Source of the DNA: Acanthosoma haemorrhoidale | Taxonomy: Eukaryota; Arthropoda; Insecta; Hemiptera; Acanthosomatidae | Reading direction: 5' to 3' | NCBI GenBank assembly: GCA_930367205.1 | Contig: OV884011.1 | Coordinates: forward strand, 144,953,937 to 145,017,936 | DNA length: 64,000 nucleotides | In this document: positions 50,901 through 64,000 of the stretch, one piece after another | How the letters are laid out: each line of letters begins with the position of its first letter | Position numbering within the stretch: the stretch's first letter is position 1 | Notes under the pieces: generated by a model | Databases searched by the model: none | Seen by the model: only the letters and a program-made list of their open reading frames with translations | Told to the model about the DNA's origin: nothing | Translations under genes and position numbers: made by a program

Positions 50901-51648
50901 ACAGGTGTTCCCAAGATTATTTTTTGCACTAAAATAAATAATTAACTATAAGGAAACTGATACAGTTACTGTAGATTAGCTTTATCGGAGTGAAGGTGTG
51001 GGGTCAATTATATTAGGATCTACAAGTATAGATATAGGGATAACCAGAATTTAGCATAAATCGATTTAAATAATACCATTTAGGTTGGCTAACGCCCCTT
51101 TATAATAAATATCATAACTCACCAGTTTAATTGTAAATCCAGGATTTTAGTACAATCTTGATGAAGTCATGATGACTAACAAGAACCAGCTGAGAGATGG
51201 AAGATTCAAAATTTCCAAGACCTCAATAGATCAACCGCCCAAAGGAATATTCTTCTTTCAGAACTCCGACCCTGTCTAGAGGAGGCAAATCGACGCACTG
51301 AAAGAAAACGGCCAAACTAGCGACTAAAGCAAATAAGAAGAAATGCAGCACCAAGACTTTAATGCCGACAGCTGAAATTCTCCGTAAATATGAAAATGTG
51401 TAATACTATAGTATATCAAGCCTGTAAGAAGTAAGATACTTTGTTAGCTTGTATCAATCAAATGTCTGTGTTGCATGGATTAATTTGTTATTAATATCCT
51501 GTGTCCAGCACCTGGTCCACTATCATGACTATGTCATGGTTTTGAGTATAACCTGGATGAAGTCATGCTGACTAGCCAGAACCAACCGAGACATTGAAAA
51601 TTCAACATTTCTTTAGACCACAAAGGTTTAAAAGCCGAAAGAAAGATT
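47929..51648 (+). repeat. Tandem unit 14 (3720 bp)
   Basis: It belongs to the near-identical units 14-16 block, sharing ATGCGCC, GGTCCACAAAT, GTGTTTGTTGG and GTACATACC. Private ATTTTCC near 48948 replaces ATTTGCC. The 8-T run near 50308 links it to units 8 and 13. Confidence 0.98.
49738..50945 (+). CDS. Candidate two-exon small ORF, unit 14
   Basis: Exons 49738-49757 and 50768-50945. GGC, CGA and His42 CAT silent forms, as in unit 11. Confidence 0.33.
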
Positions 51649-54600
51649 TTTCTTTCAAAACCCCGGCCCGGTCTACAATAGGGAGCAACAATGCGCCGAA
51701 ACTAAACATCCGAACTAGCGACTAAATCAAATTAGAAGATAAGAAACATCAAGGCTATAAATCCGACAGCTGAAATTCTCCGTAAATAGGAAAATTTGTA
51801 ATATTATCGCATATCAAGCCTGTTAGAAGTAAGATAATCTGTAAGCTTGTATTTATTGTATGACTGTGTGAATGCATTTATTTGTTATTAATATCCTGTG
51901 CCCAGGTTTTGGTCCGCCATCATGACTGCATCCAGGTTTCGAGTACAATCTGGATAAAGTCATGGTGACTAGCCAGAAACAGCTGAGACATCAATTATTC
52001 AACATTTTCTGAAACACCGATGGATCAACAGTCCAAAGAAAAATTCTTCTTTCAGAACCCCGGCCTAGTCTAGAGGAGGGCAGAACGATGCACCGAAAGT
52101 AAAAGGCCGAACTACCGACTAAATCAAATTAGAAGAAAAGAAACACCAAGGCTATAATGCCGACAGCTGAGATTCTCTGTAAATAAGAAAATTTGTAATA
52201 GTATAGCTTTTCACGACTTTTTGAAGTAACAGGCTTTGTAAGCTTGTCTTTAAACCATGAGTTAACCGTGTTGCATGCATTTATGTGTTATTTATATCCT
52301 GTGCTCAGGTCCTGGCACATTTCCAGGTTCTGGTCCGCCATCATGACTGCATCCAGGTTTTGAGTACAATCTAGATGAAGTCATGATGACTAACCAGAAC
52401 CAACTGAGACATCGAAGATTCAACATTCCCTGAGAACCTAATGGATCAAAAGCCCTAGAAAAGTATATCCAAGGCTGCAAAGGTAACAGTTGGGATTTCC
52501 TTTAAATAAGATAGTTTTTATAGTAGTCATGATGTTCTTTGCAGGTCTTGTAGATGTAAGAGAATTTCTTAGCTTGTCTTTAACGTGTAATTTTACAGTT
52601 CTGCATGAATTTATTCGTGTTTTAGCGGCATATCCCGTGCTTTTTAAGTCTGTTAGAAGTATGAGAATTTGCCTTGGATGCCATTCATTTTTAGAGGTCT
52701 TTTTTCGTTTTTAATATTTAGCCTTTTGTAGTTACACGGGTAAATGGATTTCTTCTACTATCTGTGCTTAATTTCACCCTTAGGATAAATAGTTGAGGTG
52801 TGAAATATCGTTAAAACTCTCAAACCGGTTAAATAATCAGTTTCGAAGCACTGTGAATGTGATAAAAGTCAATTCATGAAAACGAAATATTTAAAAATGT
52901 TTTTCTGAAACACCAAAATTATGAAAATGTTCGTAAATATGTGGTAAATAATGGTAGATATATTTAAACCAAAAAAAATTAATTATTGTAATCCAAAATA
53001 TTCCAGATGTTTATCTGGACACTCTAGTCTAGACGTCTGACCTTGCAATTTTTTCAAGAGAGTTGTATATCTGCATATTTTTAGACCTCAATCGTTTTTA
53101 ATTATACAATTATAGATTCTCAATAGCTTTATTCTATTTCCTGTAGCTTGGCTACATTTTATACATGTTATAATAAAAAAATAGCCATAGTAAAGACCTC
53201 AATCGTCCCGTATTCATGTACTAGTTGGGACAGGTTGTGTGGTGGTCTTAGTTACGGTCCACAAATATAGATGCCCAAACGCTTTTACGCCACATTCCCA
53301 GTGTAAAGTGTGTCTTCTCTAGTTATAGTATTCATTATCGGAGCGGCGTGTTGTGCAGATAAGTTCGGTTAGTTGAACATAAGAATCCAAATGCATTGCG
53401 TATGACTGTGTGACTTACTACTTGCCTATTTACGGTGTGAAAATCGGTTTCCATTCAATGTCGCTACATCTTATCAGGTATGTGAACATATTTATTTGGG
53501 TATTTCTAGTCTAGGTTTACAAAGTGAAATTAAATATGTGAGTTTTAACATGGATCATGCTAAAAGGTGTTTGTTGGAAATATGCTTACTCTCCATGTAT
53601 GGTTGACAATTGCTGTAAATATGCAAATGTAATATATTAGTGATTTTCGCAGATGCATCTCTTCAGTTAACGGTGTGCGGTTATTTTTATTTTAAAAGTA
53701 TATGAGCGGTTTTTTTTTTTGTTTGAATATATTAAAATAGTTTACTAATTCATACTAACTTTAAAATTCACGTAGCAATAATTTGTCGACTAAAAAAAAA
53801 ATTGAGCAAATATTTGCTTATCTGCCTTCGAATCACAAGTATTAATAATTTGTTCGTTATTTACAATTTTAAAACGTGTAGAATGTGGTCCATGGAAGTT
53901 TGCAAATGAAATTCATATTATTACTTATTTGTATTCAAGATAATATTTGTCTAAAACTGCTGGAACAAAGAAGGGAATATTTACATTCCAGGAGGGGATC
54001 TGTTGTATGATTAGCAGCAAAGCAGGCATTTTTTTAAAATTTCTGATTCCTGCTATGTCAAAATGTAATTAGTTTTCTTTGGTTTCCCTAGATAACCTTC
54101 ATTTAGGAAACTCTTCAAATGATTGCTCCTAAACGTTGTATCCAATGTCTTGGCTATAGTATAATCCATGTTATTCTTGGCATGGTGGTGAATTTATTTT
54201 GGAGACTACCATAGTAGTTTCCTAAGTTGGTTTCTCCGGTGTCTATATTGGTCTGTTCTGTACACGGTTTTTGTCTTGTTGCGAGAAAATTCGATATTCT
54301 CTTCCATATGTAAACCGTATTTCTTTTAAGTGTGTTATTATTCGGAAAGGTTTATGTTTGTTATATTTTGTGGGATATATTGATTTAGCCATATGGGCTA
54401 TCGGTTATTTTTTCTAACATGAGTAACTAGCCTCCTAGTTTTTGTTGGGTTTTCCTGCCTGGCTTGTGTTTTATTGCTTTCTCATAGCGAGATGTTTCCC
54501 GAGAATAATGGCCTCAGGTATGTTAGGGATCTTTCACTTATAGCCCGACCGAGGTACAAAGACGACCCCAAACATTTTTCTTATTTTGTACATACCATTG

Positions 54601-55368
54601 TTACTAGTTGGTTTATAGGAACAGGTGTTCCCAAGATTATTTTTTGCACTAAAATAAATAATTAACTATAAGGAAACTGATACAGTTACTGTAGATTAGC
54701 TTTATCGGAGTGAAGGTGTGGGGTCAATTATATTAGGATCTACAAGTATAGATATAGGGATAACCAGAATTTAGCATAAATCGATTTAAATAATACCATT
54801 TAGGTTGGCTAACGCCCCTTTATAATAAATATCATAACTCACCAGTTTAATTGTAAATCCAGGATTTTAGTACAATCTTGATGAAGTCATGATGACTAAC
54901 AAGAACCAGCTGAGAGATGGAAGATTCAAAATTTCCAATACCTCAATAGATCAACCGCCCAAAGGAATATTCTTCTTTCAGAACTCCGACCCTGTCTAGA
55001 GGAGGCAAATCGACGCACTGAAAGAAAACGGCCAAACTAGCGACTAAAGCAAATAAGAAGAAATGCAGCACCAAGACTTTAATGCCGACAGCTGAAATTC
55101 TCCGTAAATATGAAAATGTGTAATACTATAGTATATCAAGCCTGTAAGAAGTAAGATACTTTGTTAGCTTGTATCAATCAAATGTCTGTGTTGCATGGAT
55201 TAATTTGTTATTAATATCCTGTGTCCAGCACCTGGTCCACTATCATGACTATGTCATGGTTTTGAGTATAACCTGGATGAAGTCATGCTGACTAGCCAGA
55301 ACCAACCGAGACATTGAAAATTCAACATTTCTTTAGACCACAAAGGTTTAAAAGCCGAAAGAAAGATT
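51649..55368 (+). repeat. Tandem unit 15 (3720 bp)
   Basis: It differs from unit 14 at only a few positions that I could find. Private CCAATACCTC near 54936 replaces CCAAGACCTC in subrepeat D'. Confidence 0.98.
53458..54665 (+). CDS. Candidate two-exon small ORF, unit 15
   Basis: Exons 53458-53477 and 54488-54665. Coding sequence identical to unit 14. Confidence 0.33.
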
Positions 55369-58300
55369 TTTCTTTCAAAACCCCGGCCCGGTCTACAATA
55401 GGGAGCAACAATGCGCCGAAACTAAACATCCGAACTAGCGACTAAATCAAATTAGAAGATAAGAAACATCAAGGCTATAAATCCGACAGCTGAAATTCTC
55501 CGTAAATAGGAAAATTTGTAATATTATCGCATATCAAGCCTGTTAGAAGTAAGATAATCTGTAAGCTTGTATTTATTGTATGACTGTGTGAATGCATTTA
55601 TTTGTTATTAATATCCTGTGCCCAGGTTTTGGTCCGCCATCGTGACTGCATCCAGGTTTCGAGTACAATCTGGATAAAGTCATGGTGACTAGCCAGAAAC
55701 AGCTGAGACATCAATTATTCAACATTTTCTGAAACACCGATGGATCAACAGTCCAAAGAAAAATTCTTCTTTCAGAACCCCGGCCTAGTCTAGAGGAGGG
55801 CAGAACGATGCACCGAAAGTAAAAGGCCGAACTACCGACTAAATCAAATTAGAAGAAAAGAAACACCAAGGCTATAATGCCGACAGCTGAGATTCTCTGT
55901 AAATAAGAAAATTTGTAATAGTATAGCTTTTCACGACTTTTTGAAGTAACAGGCTTTGTAAGCTTGTCTTTAAACCATGAGTTAACCGTGTTGCATGCAT
56001 TTATGTGTTATTTATATCCTGTGCTCAGGTCCTGGCACATTTCCAGGTTCTGGTCCGCCATCATGACTGCATCCAGGTTTTGAGTACAATCTAGATGAAG
56101 TCATGATGACTAACCAGAACCAACTGAGACATCGAAGATTCAACATTCCCTGAGAACCTAATGGATCAAAAGCCCTAGAAAAGTATATCCAAGGCTGCAA
56201 AGGTTACAGTTGGGATTTCCTTTAAATAAGATAGTTTTTATAGTAGTCATGATGTTCTTTGCAGGTCTTGTAGATGTAAGAGAATTTCTTAGCTTGTCTT
56301 TAACGTGTAATTTTACAGTTCTGCATGAATTTATTCGTGTTTTAGCGGCATATCCCGTGCTTTTTAAGTCTGTTAGAAGTATGAGAATTTGCCTTGGATG
56401 CCATTCATTTTTAGAGGTCTTTTTTCGTTTTTAATATTTAGCCTTTTGTAGTTACACGGGTAAATGGATTTCTTCTACTATCTGTGCTTAATTTCACCCT
56501 TAGGATAAATAGTTGAGGTGTGAAATATCGTTAAAACTCTCAAACCGGTTAAATAATCAGTTTCGAAGCACTGTGAATGTGATAAAAGTCAATTCATGAA
56601 AACGAAATATTTAAAAATGTTTTTCTGAAACACCAAAATTATGAAAATGTTCGTAAATATGTGGTAAATAATGGTAGATATATTTAAACCAAAAAAAATT
56701 AATTATTGTAATCCAAAATATTCCAGATGTTTATCTGGACACTCTAGTCTAGACGTCTGACCTTGCAATTTTTTCAAGAGAGTTGTATATCTGCATATTT
56801 TTAGACCTCAATCGTTTTTAATTATACAATTATAGATTCTCAATAGCTTTATTCTATTTCCTGTAGCTTGGCTACATTTTATACATGTTATAATAAAAAA
56901 ATAGCCATAGTAAAGACCTCAATCGTCCCGTATTCATGTACTAGTTGGGACAGGTTGTGTGGTGGTCTTAGTTACGGTCCACAAATATAGATGCCCAAAC
57001 GCTTTTACGCCACATTCCCAGTGTAAAGTGTGTCTTCTCTAGTTATAGTATTCATTATCGGAGCGGCGTGTTGTGCAGATAAGTTCGGTTAGTTGAACAT
57101 AAGAATCCAAATGCATTGCGTATGACTGTGTGACTTACTACTTGCCTATTTACGGTGTGAAAATCGGTTTCCATTCAATGTCGCTACATCTTATCAGGTA
57201 TGTGAACATATTTATTTGGGTATTTCTAGTCTAGGTTTACAAAGTGAAATTAAATATGTGAGTTTTAACATGGATCATGCTAAAAGGTGTTTGTTGGAAA
57301 TATGCTTACTCTCCATGTATGGTTGACAATTGCTGTAAATATGCAAATGTAATATATTAGTGATTTTCGCAGATGCATCTCTTCAGTTAACGGTGTGCGG
57401 TTATTTTTATTTTAAAAGTATATGAGCGGTTTTTTTTTTTGTTTGAATATATTAAAATAGTTTACTAATTCATACTAACTTTAAAATTCACGTAGCAATA
57501 ATTTGTCGACTAAAAAAAAAATTGAGCAAATATTTGCTTATCTGCCTTCGAATCACAAGTATTAATAATTTGTTCGTTATTTACAATTTTAAAACGTGTA
57601 GAATGTGGTCCATGGAAGTTTGCAAATGAAATTCATATTATTACTTATTTGTATTCAAGATAATATTTGTCTAAAACTGCTGGAACAAAGAAGGGAATAT
57701 TTACATTCCAGGAGGGGATCTGTTGTATGATTAGCAGCAAAGCAGGCATTTTTTTAAAATTTCTGATTCCTGCTATGTCAAAATGTAATTAGTTTTCTTT
57801 GGTTTCCCTAGATAACCTTCATTTAGGAAACTCTTCAAATGATTGCTCCTAAACGTTGTATCCAATGTCTTGGCTATAGTATAATCCATGTTATTCTTGG
57901 CATGGTGGTGAATTTATTTTGGAGACTACCATAGTAGTTTCCTAAGTTGGTTTCTCCGGTGTCTATATTGGTCTGTTCTGTACACGGTTTTTGTCTTGTT
58001 GCGAGAAAATTCGATATTCTCTTCCATATGTAAACCGTATTTCTTTTAAGTGTGTTATTATTCGGAAAGGTTTATGTTTGTTATATTTTGTGGGATATAT
58101 TGATTTAGCCATATGGGCTATCGGTTATTTTTTCTAACATGAGTAAATAGCCTCCTAGTTTTTGTTGGGTTTTCCTGCCTGGCTTGTGTTTTATTGCTTT
58201 CTCATAGCGAGATGTTTCCCGAGAATAATGGCCTCAGGTATGTTAGGGATCTTTCACTTATAGCCCGACCGAGGTACAAAGACGACCCCAAACATTTTTC

Positions 58301-59088
58301 TTATTTTGTACATACCATTGTTACTAGTTGGTTTATAGGAACAGGTGTTCCCAAGATTATTTTTTGCACTAAAATAAATAATTAACTATAAGGAAACTGA
58401 TACAGTTACTGTAGATTAGCTTTATCGGAGTGAAGGTGTGGGGTCAATTATATTAGGATCTACAAGTATAGATATAGGGATAACCAGAATTTAGCATAAA
58501 TCGATTTAAATAATACCATTTAGGTTGGCTAACGCCCCTTTATAATAAATATCATAACTCACCAGTTTAATTGTAAATCCAGGATTTTAGTACAATCTTG
58601 ATGAAGTCATGATGACTAACAAGAACCAGCTGAGAGATGGAAGATTCAAAATTTCCAAGACCTCAATAGATCAACCGCCCAAAGGAATATTCTTCTTTCA
58701 GAACTCCGACCCTGTCTAGAGGAGGCAAATCGACGCACTGAAAGAAAACGGCCAAACTAGCGACTAAAGCAAATAAGAAGAAATGCAGCACCAAGACTTT
58801 AATGCCGACAGCTGAAATTCTCCGTAAATATGAAAATGTGTAATACTATAGTATATCAAGCCTGTAAGAAGTAAGATACTTTGTTAGCTTGTATCAATCA
58901 AATGTCTGTGTTGCATGGATTAATTTGTTATTAATATCCTGTGTCCAGCACCTGGTCCACTATCATTACTATGTCATGGTTTTGAGTATAACCTGGATGA
59001 AGTCATGCTGACTAGCCAGAACCAACCGAGACATTGAAAATTCAACATTTCTTTAGACCACAAAGGTTTAAAAGCCGAAAGAAAGATT
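55369..59088 (+). repeat. Tandem unit 16 (3720 bp)
   Basis: Like unit 15, but with GGTTACAG near 56204, GAGTAAATAGCC near 58145, a private CATCGTGACT in subrepeat A near 55642 and a private TATCATTACT in subrepeat D near 58967. Confidence 0.98.
57178..58385 (+). CDS. Candidate two-exon small ORF, unit 16
   Basis: Exons 57178-57197 and 58208-58385. Coding sequence identical to units 14 and 15, with the GAGTAAATAGCC intron variant of unit 11. Confidence 0.33.
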
Positions 59089-62000
59089 TTTCTTTCAAAA
59101 CCCCGGCCCGGTCTACAATAGGGAGCAACAATGCGCCGAAACTAAACATCCGAACTAGCGACTAAATCAAATTAGAAGATAAGAAACATCAAGGCTATAA
59201 ATCCGACAGCTGAAATTCTCCGTAAATAGGAAAATTTGTAATATTATCGCATATCAAGCCTGTTAGAAGTAAGATAATCTGTAAGCTTGTATTTATTGTA
59301 TGACTGTGTGAATGCATTTATTTGTTATTAATATCCTGTGCCCAGGTTTTGGTCCGCCATCATGACTGCATCCAGGTTTCGAGTACAATCTGGATAAAGT
59401 CATGGTGACTAGCCAGAAACAGCTGAGACATCAATTATTCAACATTTTCTGAAACACCGATGGATCAACAGTCCAAAGAAAAATTCTTCTTTCAGAACCC
59501 CGGCCTAGTCTAGAGGAGGGCAGAACGATGCACCGAAAGTAAAAGGCCGAACTACCGACTAAATCAAATTAGAAGAAAAGAAACACCAAGGCTATAATGC
59601 CGACAGCTGAGATTCTCTGTAAATAAGAAAATTTGTAATAGTATAGCTTTTCACGACTTTTTGAAGTAACAGGCTTTGTAAGCTTGTCTTTAAACCATGA
59701 GTTAACCGTGTTGCATGCATTTATGTGTTATTTATATCCTGTGCTCAGGTCCTGGCACATTTCCAGGTTCTGGTCCGCCATCATGACTGCATCCAGGTTT
59801 TGAGTACAATCTAGATGAAGTCATGATGACTAACCAGAACCAACTGAGACATCGAAGATTCAACATTCCCTGAGAACCTAATGGATCAAAAGCCCTAGAA
59901 AAGTATATCCAAGGCTGCAAAGGTTACAGTTGGGATTTCCTTTAAATAAGATAGTTTTTATAGTAGTCATGATGTTCTTTGCAGGTCTTGTAGATGTAAG
60001 AGAATTTCTTAGCTTGTCTTTAACGTGTAATTTTACAGTTCTGCATGAATTTATTCGTGTTTTAGCGGCATATCCCGTGCTTTTTAAGTCTGTTAGAAGT
60101 ATGAGAATTTGCCTTGGATGCCATTCATTTTTAGAGGTCTTTTTTCGTTTTTAATATTTAGCCTTTTGTAGTTACACGGGTAAATGGATTTCTTCTACTA
60201 TCTGTGCTTAATTTCACCCTTAGGATAAATAGTTGAGGTGTGAAATATCGTTAAAACTCTCAAACCGGTTAAATAATCAGTTTCGAAGCACTGTGAATGT
60301 GATAAAAGTCAATTCATGAAAACGAAATATTTAAAAATGTTTTTCTGAAACACCAAAATTATGAAAATGTTCGTAAATATGTGGTAAATAATGGTAGATA
60401 TATTTAAACCAAAAAAAATTAATTATTGTAATCCAAAATATTCCAGATGTTTATCTGGACACTCTAGTCTAGACCTCTGACCTTGCAATTTTTTCAAGAG
60501 AGTTGTATATCTGCATATTTTTAGACCTCAATCGTTTTTAATTATACAATTATAGATTCTCAATAGCTTTATTCTATTTCCTGTAGCTTGGCTACATTTT
60601 ATACATGTTATAATAAAAAAATAGCCATAGTAAAGACCTCAATCGTCCCGTATTCATGTACTAGTTGGGACAGGTTGTGTGGTGGTCTTAGTTACGGTCC
60701 GCAAATATAGATGCCCAAACGCTTTTACGCCACATTCCCAGTGTAAAGTGTGTCTTCTCTAGTTATAGTATTCATTATCGGAGCGGCGTGTTGTGCAGAT
60801 AAGTTCGGTTAGTTGAACATAAGAATCCAAATGCATTGCGTATGACTGTGTGACTTACTACTTGCCTATTTACGGTGTGAAAATCGGTTTCCATTCAATG
60901 TCGCTACATCTTATCAGGTATGTGAACATATTTATTTGGGTATTTCTAGTCTAGGTTTACAAAGTGAAATTAAATATGTGAGTTTTAACATGGATCATGC
61001 TAAAAGGTGTGTGTTGGAAATATGCTTACTCTCCATGTATGGTTGACAATTGCTGTAAATATGCAAATGTAATATATTAGTGATTTTCGCAGATGCATCT
61101 CTTCAGTTAACGGTGTGCGGTTATTTTTATTTTAAAAGTATATGAGCGGTTTTTTTTTTTGTTTGAATATATTAAAATAGTTTACTAATTCATACTAACT
61201 TTAAAATTCACGTAGCAATAATTTGTCGACTAAAAAAAAAATTGAGCAAATATTTGCTTATCTGCCTTCGAATCACAAGTATTAATAATTTGTTCGTTAT
61301 TTACAATTTTAAAACGTGTAGAATGTGGTCCATGGAAGTTTGCAAATGAAATTCATATTATTACTTATTTGTATTCAAGATAATATTTGTCTAAAACTGC
61401 TGGAACAAAGAAGGGAATATTTACATTCCAGGAGGGGATCTGTTGTATGATTAGCAGCAAAGCAGGCATTTTTTTAAAATTTCTGATTCCTGCTATGTCA
61501 AAATGTAATTAGTTTTCTTTGGTTTCCCTAGATAACCTTCATTTAGGAAACTCTTCAAATGATTGCTCCTAAACGTTGTATCCAATGTCTTGGCTATAGT
61601 ATAATCCATGTTATTCTTGGCATGGTGGTGAATTTATTTTGGAGACTACCATAGTAGTTTCCTAAGTTGGTTTCTCCGGTGTCTATATTGGTCTGTTCTG
61701 TACACGGTTTTTGTCTTGTTGCGAGAAAATTCGATATTCTCTTCCATATGTAAACCGTATTTCTTTTAAGTGTGTTATTATTCGGAAAGGTTTATGTTTG
61801 TTATATTTTGTGGGATATATTGATTTAGCCATATGGGCTATCGGTTATTTTTTCTAACATGAGTAACTAGCCTCCTAGTTTTTGTTGGGTTTTCCTGCCT
61901 GGCTTGTGTTTTATTGCTTTCTCATAGCGAGATGTTTCCCGAGAATAATGGTCTCAGGTATGTTAGGGATCTTTCACTTATAGCCCGTCCGAGGTACAAA

Positions 62001-62808
62001 GACGACCCCAAACATTTTTCTTATTTTGTACACACCATTGTTACTAGTTGGTTTATAGGAACAGGTGTTCCCAACATTATTTTTTCCACTAAAATATATG
62101 ATTAACTATAAGGAAACTGATACAGTTACTGTAGATTAGCTTTATCGGAGTGAAGGTGTCGGGTCAATTATATTAGGATCTACAAGTATAGATATAGGGA
62201 TAACCAGAATTTAGCATAAATCGATTTAAATAATACCATTTAGGTTGGCTAACGCCCCTTTATAATAAATATCATAACTCACCAGTTTAATTGTAAATCC
62301 AGGATTTTAGTACAATCTTGATGAAGTCATGATGACTAACAAGAACCAGCTGAGAGATGGAAGATTCAAAATTTCCAAGACCTCAATAGATCAACCGCCC
62401 AAAGGAATATTCTTCTTTCAGAACTCCGACCCTGTCTAGAGGAGGCAAATCGACGCACTGAAAGAAAACGGCCAAACTAGCGACTAAAGCAAATAAGAAG
62501 AAATGCAGCACCAAGACTTTAATGCCGACAGCTGAAATTCTCCGTAAATATGAAAATGTGTAATACTATAGTATATCAAGCCTGTAAGAAGTAAGATACT
62601 TTGTTAGCTTGTATCAATCAAATGTCTGTGTTGCATGGATTAATTTGTTATTAATATCCTGTGTCCAGCACCTGGTCCACTATCATGACTATGTCATGGT
62701 TTTGAGTATAACCTGGATGAAGTCATGCTGACTAGCCAGAACCAACCGAGACATTGAAAATTCAACATTTCTTTAGACCACAAAGGTTTAAAAGCCGAAA
62801 GAAAGATT
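59089..62808 (+). repeat. Tandem unit 17 (3720 bp)
   Basis: It returns to the GGTCCGCAAAT and GTGTGTTGG forms. Private changes are AGACCTCTGACC near 60475 and GTGTCGGGTC near 62160. The end of the candidate second exon has the most coding change of any copy, and the same cluster destroys the first AATAAA signal. Confidence 0.98.
60898..62105 (+). CDS. Candidate two-exon small ORF, unit 17 (diverged C-terminus)
   Basis: Exons 60898-60917 and 61928-62105. Four changes within the last ten residues: Lys56 to Asn, Cys60 to Ser, Asn64 to Tyr and Asn65 to Asp. Ser60 and Asp65 are shared with unit 13. The Asn64 change also removes the AATAAA overlapping the ORF end. The first 55 residues are unchanged, with unit-1 silent forms. 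Confidence 0.3.
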
Positions 62809-64000
62809 TTTCTTTCAAAACTCCGGCCCGGTCTACAATAGGGAGCAACAATGAACCGAAACTAAACATCCGAACTAGCGACTAAATCAAATTAGAAGAT
62901 AAGAAACATCAAGGCTATAAATCCGACAGCTGAAATTCTCCGTAAATAGGAAAATTTGTAATATTATCGCATATCAAGCCTGTTAGAAGTAAGATAATCT
63001 GTAAGCTTGTATTTATTGTATGACTGTGTGAATGCATTTATTTGTTATTAATATCCTGTGCCCAGGTTTTGGTCCGCCATCATGACTGCATCCAGGTTTC
63101 GAGTACAATCTGGATAAAGTCATGGTGACTAGCCAGAAACAGCTGAGACATCAATTATTCAACATTTTCTGAAACACCGATGGATCAACAGTCCAAAGAA
63201 AAATTCTTCTTTCAGAACCCCGGCCTAGTCTAGAGGAGGGCAGAACGATGCACCGAAAGTAAAAGGCCGAACTACCGACTAAATCAAATTAGAAGAAAAG
63301 AAACACCAAGGCTATAATGCCGACAGCTGAGATTCTCTGTAAATAAGAAAATTTGTAATAGTATAGCTTTTCACGACTTTTTGAAGTAACAGGCTTTGTA
63401 AGCCTGTCTTTAAACCATGAGTTAACCGTGTTGCATGCATTTATGTGTTATTTATATCCTGTGCTCAGGTCCTGGCACATTTCCAGGTTCTGGTCCGCCA
63501 TCATGACTGCATCCAGGTTTTGAGTACAATCTAGATGAAGTCATGATGACTAACCAGAACCAACTGAGACATCGAAGATTCAACATTCCCTGAGAACCTA
63601 ATGGATCAAAAGCCCTAGAAAAGTATATCCAAGGCTGCAAAGGTAACAGTTGGGATTTCCTTTAAATAAGATAGTTTTTATAGTAGTCATGATGTTCTTT
63701 GCAGGTCTTGTAGATGTAAGAGAATTTCTTAGCTTGTCTTTAACGTGTAATTTTACAGTTCTGCATGAATTTATTCGTGTTTTAGCGGCATATCCCGTGC
63801 TTTTTAAGTCTGTTAGAAGTATGAGAATTTGCCTTGGATGCCATTCATTTTTAGAGGTCTTTTTTCGTTTTTAATATTTAGCCTTTTGTAGTTACACGGG
63901 TAAATGGATTTCTTCTACTATCTGTGCTTAATTTCACCCTTAGGATAAATAGTTGAGGTGTGAAATATCGTTAAAACTCTCAAACCGGTTAAATAATCAG
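62809..64000 (+). repeat. Tandem unit 18, cut by the window edge
   Basis: The first 1,192 bp of a further unit: subrepeats A and B and most of C. Private bases are ACTCCGG and ATGAACC in the first 50 bp and AAGCCTGTC near 63403. The candidate gene half lies beyond the right edge. Confidence 0.97.

Noticed and set aside
1..64000. Ribosomal DNA array, 5S, histone, snRNA or spliced-leader gene cluster
   Set aside because: The unit architecture is similar, but I see no conserved rRNA, 5S, U-snRNA or histone sequence on either strand.
1..64000. CRISPR array or bacterial repeat region
   Set aside because: Repeat units are 3.72 kb with no short repeat/spacer pattern, no cas-like genes and no bacterial gene density.

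Overview
The window is one continuous head-to-tail tandem array. A unit of about 3.72 kb occurs 17 times in full, plus 1,192 bp of an 18th copy cut by the right edge. Position 1 falls inside the array and no flanking sequence is visible, so the array extends past both ends. The DNA is AT-rich and non-coding in style. It has no long ORF, no operon-like packing, and no rRNA, tRNA, histone or transposase gene that I can recognise. I take it to be nuclear DNA of a eukaryote, probably an animal or similar; the taxon cannot be named from the sequence. Neighbouring units differ by only a handful of bases.

Each unit has two halves (unit-1 coordinates). The subrepeat half runs from 3208 to the unit end and on through 1-1275 of the next unit. 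It contains diverged copies of a ~400 bp subrepeat: a 5'-truncated copy D' (3208-3323), full copies D (3324-3719), A (1-398) and B (399-811), and a decayed, 5'-truncated copy C (812-1275). D', D, A and B all carry an inverted repeat AGTCA-NNN-TGACT whose arms are fixed while the spacer varies. The other half, 1276-3207, is not repeated within the unit.

The non-repeated half holds the most interesting signal: a possible small two-exon gene on the + strand, 1810-3016. An ATG exon of 20 nt ends at a consensus donor (CAG|GTATGT). A 1,009-nt candidate intron has a CTAAC branch-like site, a pyrimidine-rich tract and a TCATAG acceptor. The join is in frame with the longest forward ORF of that half and gives a 65-residue product with a hydrophobic C-terminal half. 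A TATA-like element lies about 130 bp upstream of the ATG, and AATAAA signals lie at and after the stop. Start, donor and acceptor are unchanged in all 17 copies, and four recurrent polymorphisms in the second exon are all silent. This is inference from sequence only; transcription is not shown.

Unit-length differences are fully accounted for by homopolymer changes (T10-12, A7/A8, A9/A10) and two deletions. One is 421 bp in unit 12, produced by recombination between subrepeats A and B. The other is 14 bp in unit 13. Shared variants define local families (units 2-5, 7/9, 8/10, 14-16) and mosaic units, as expected from unequal exchange and gene conversion.
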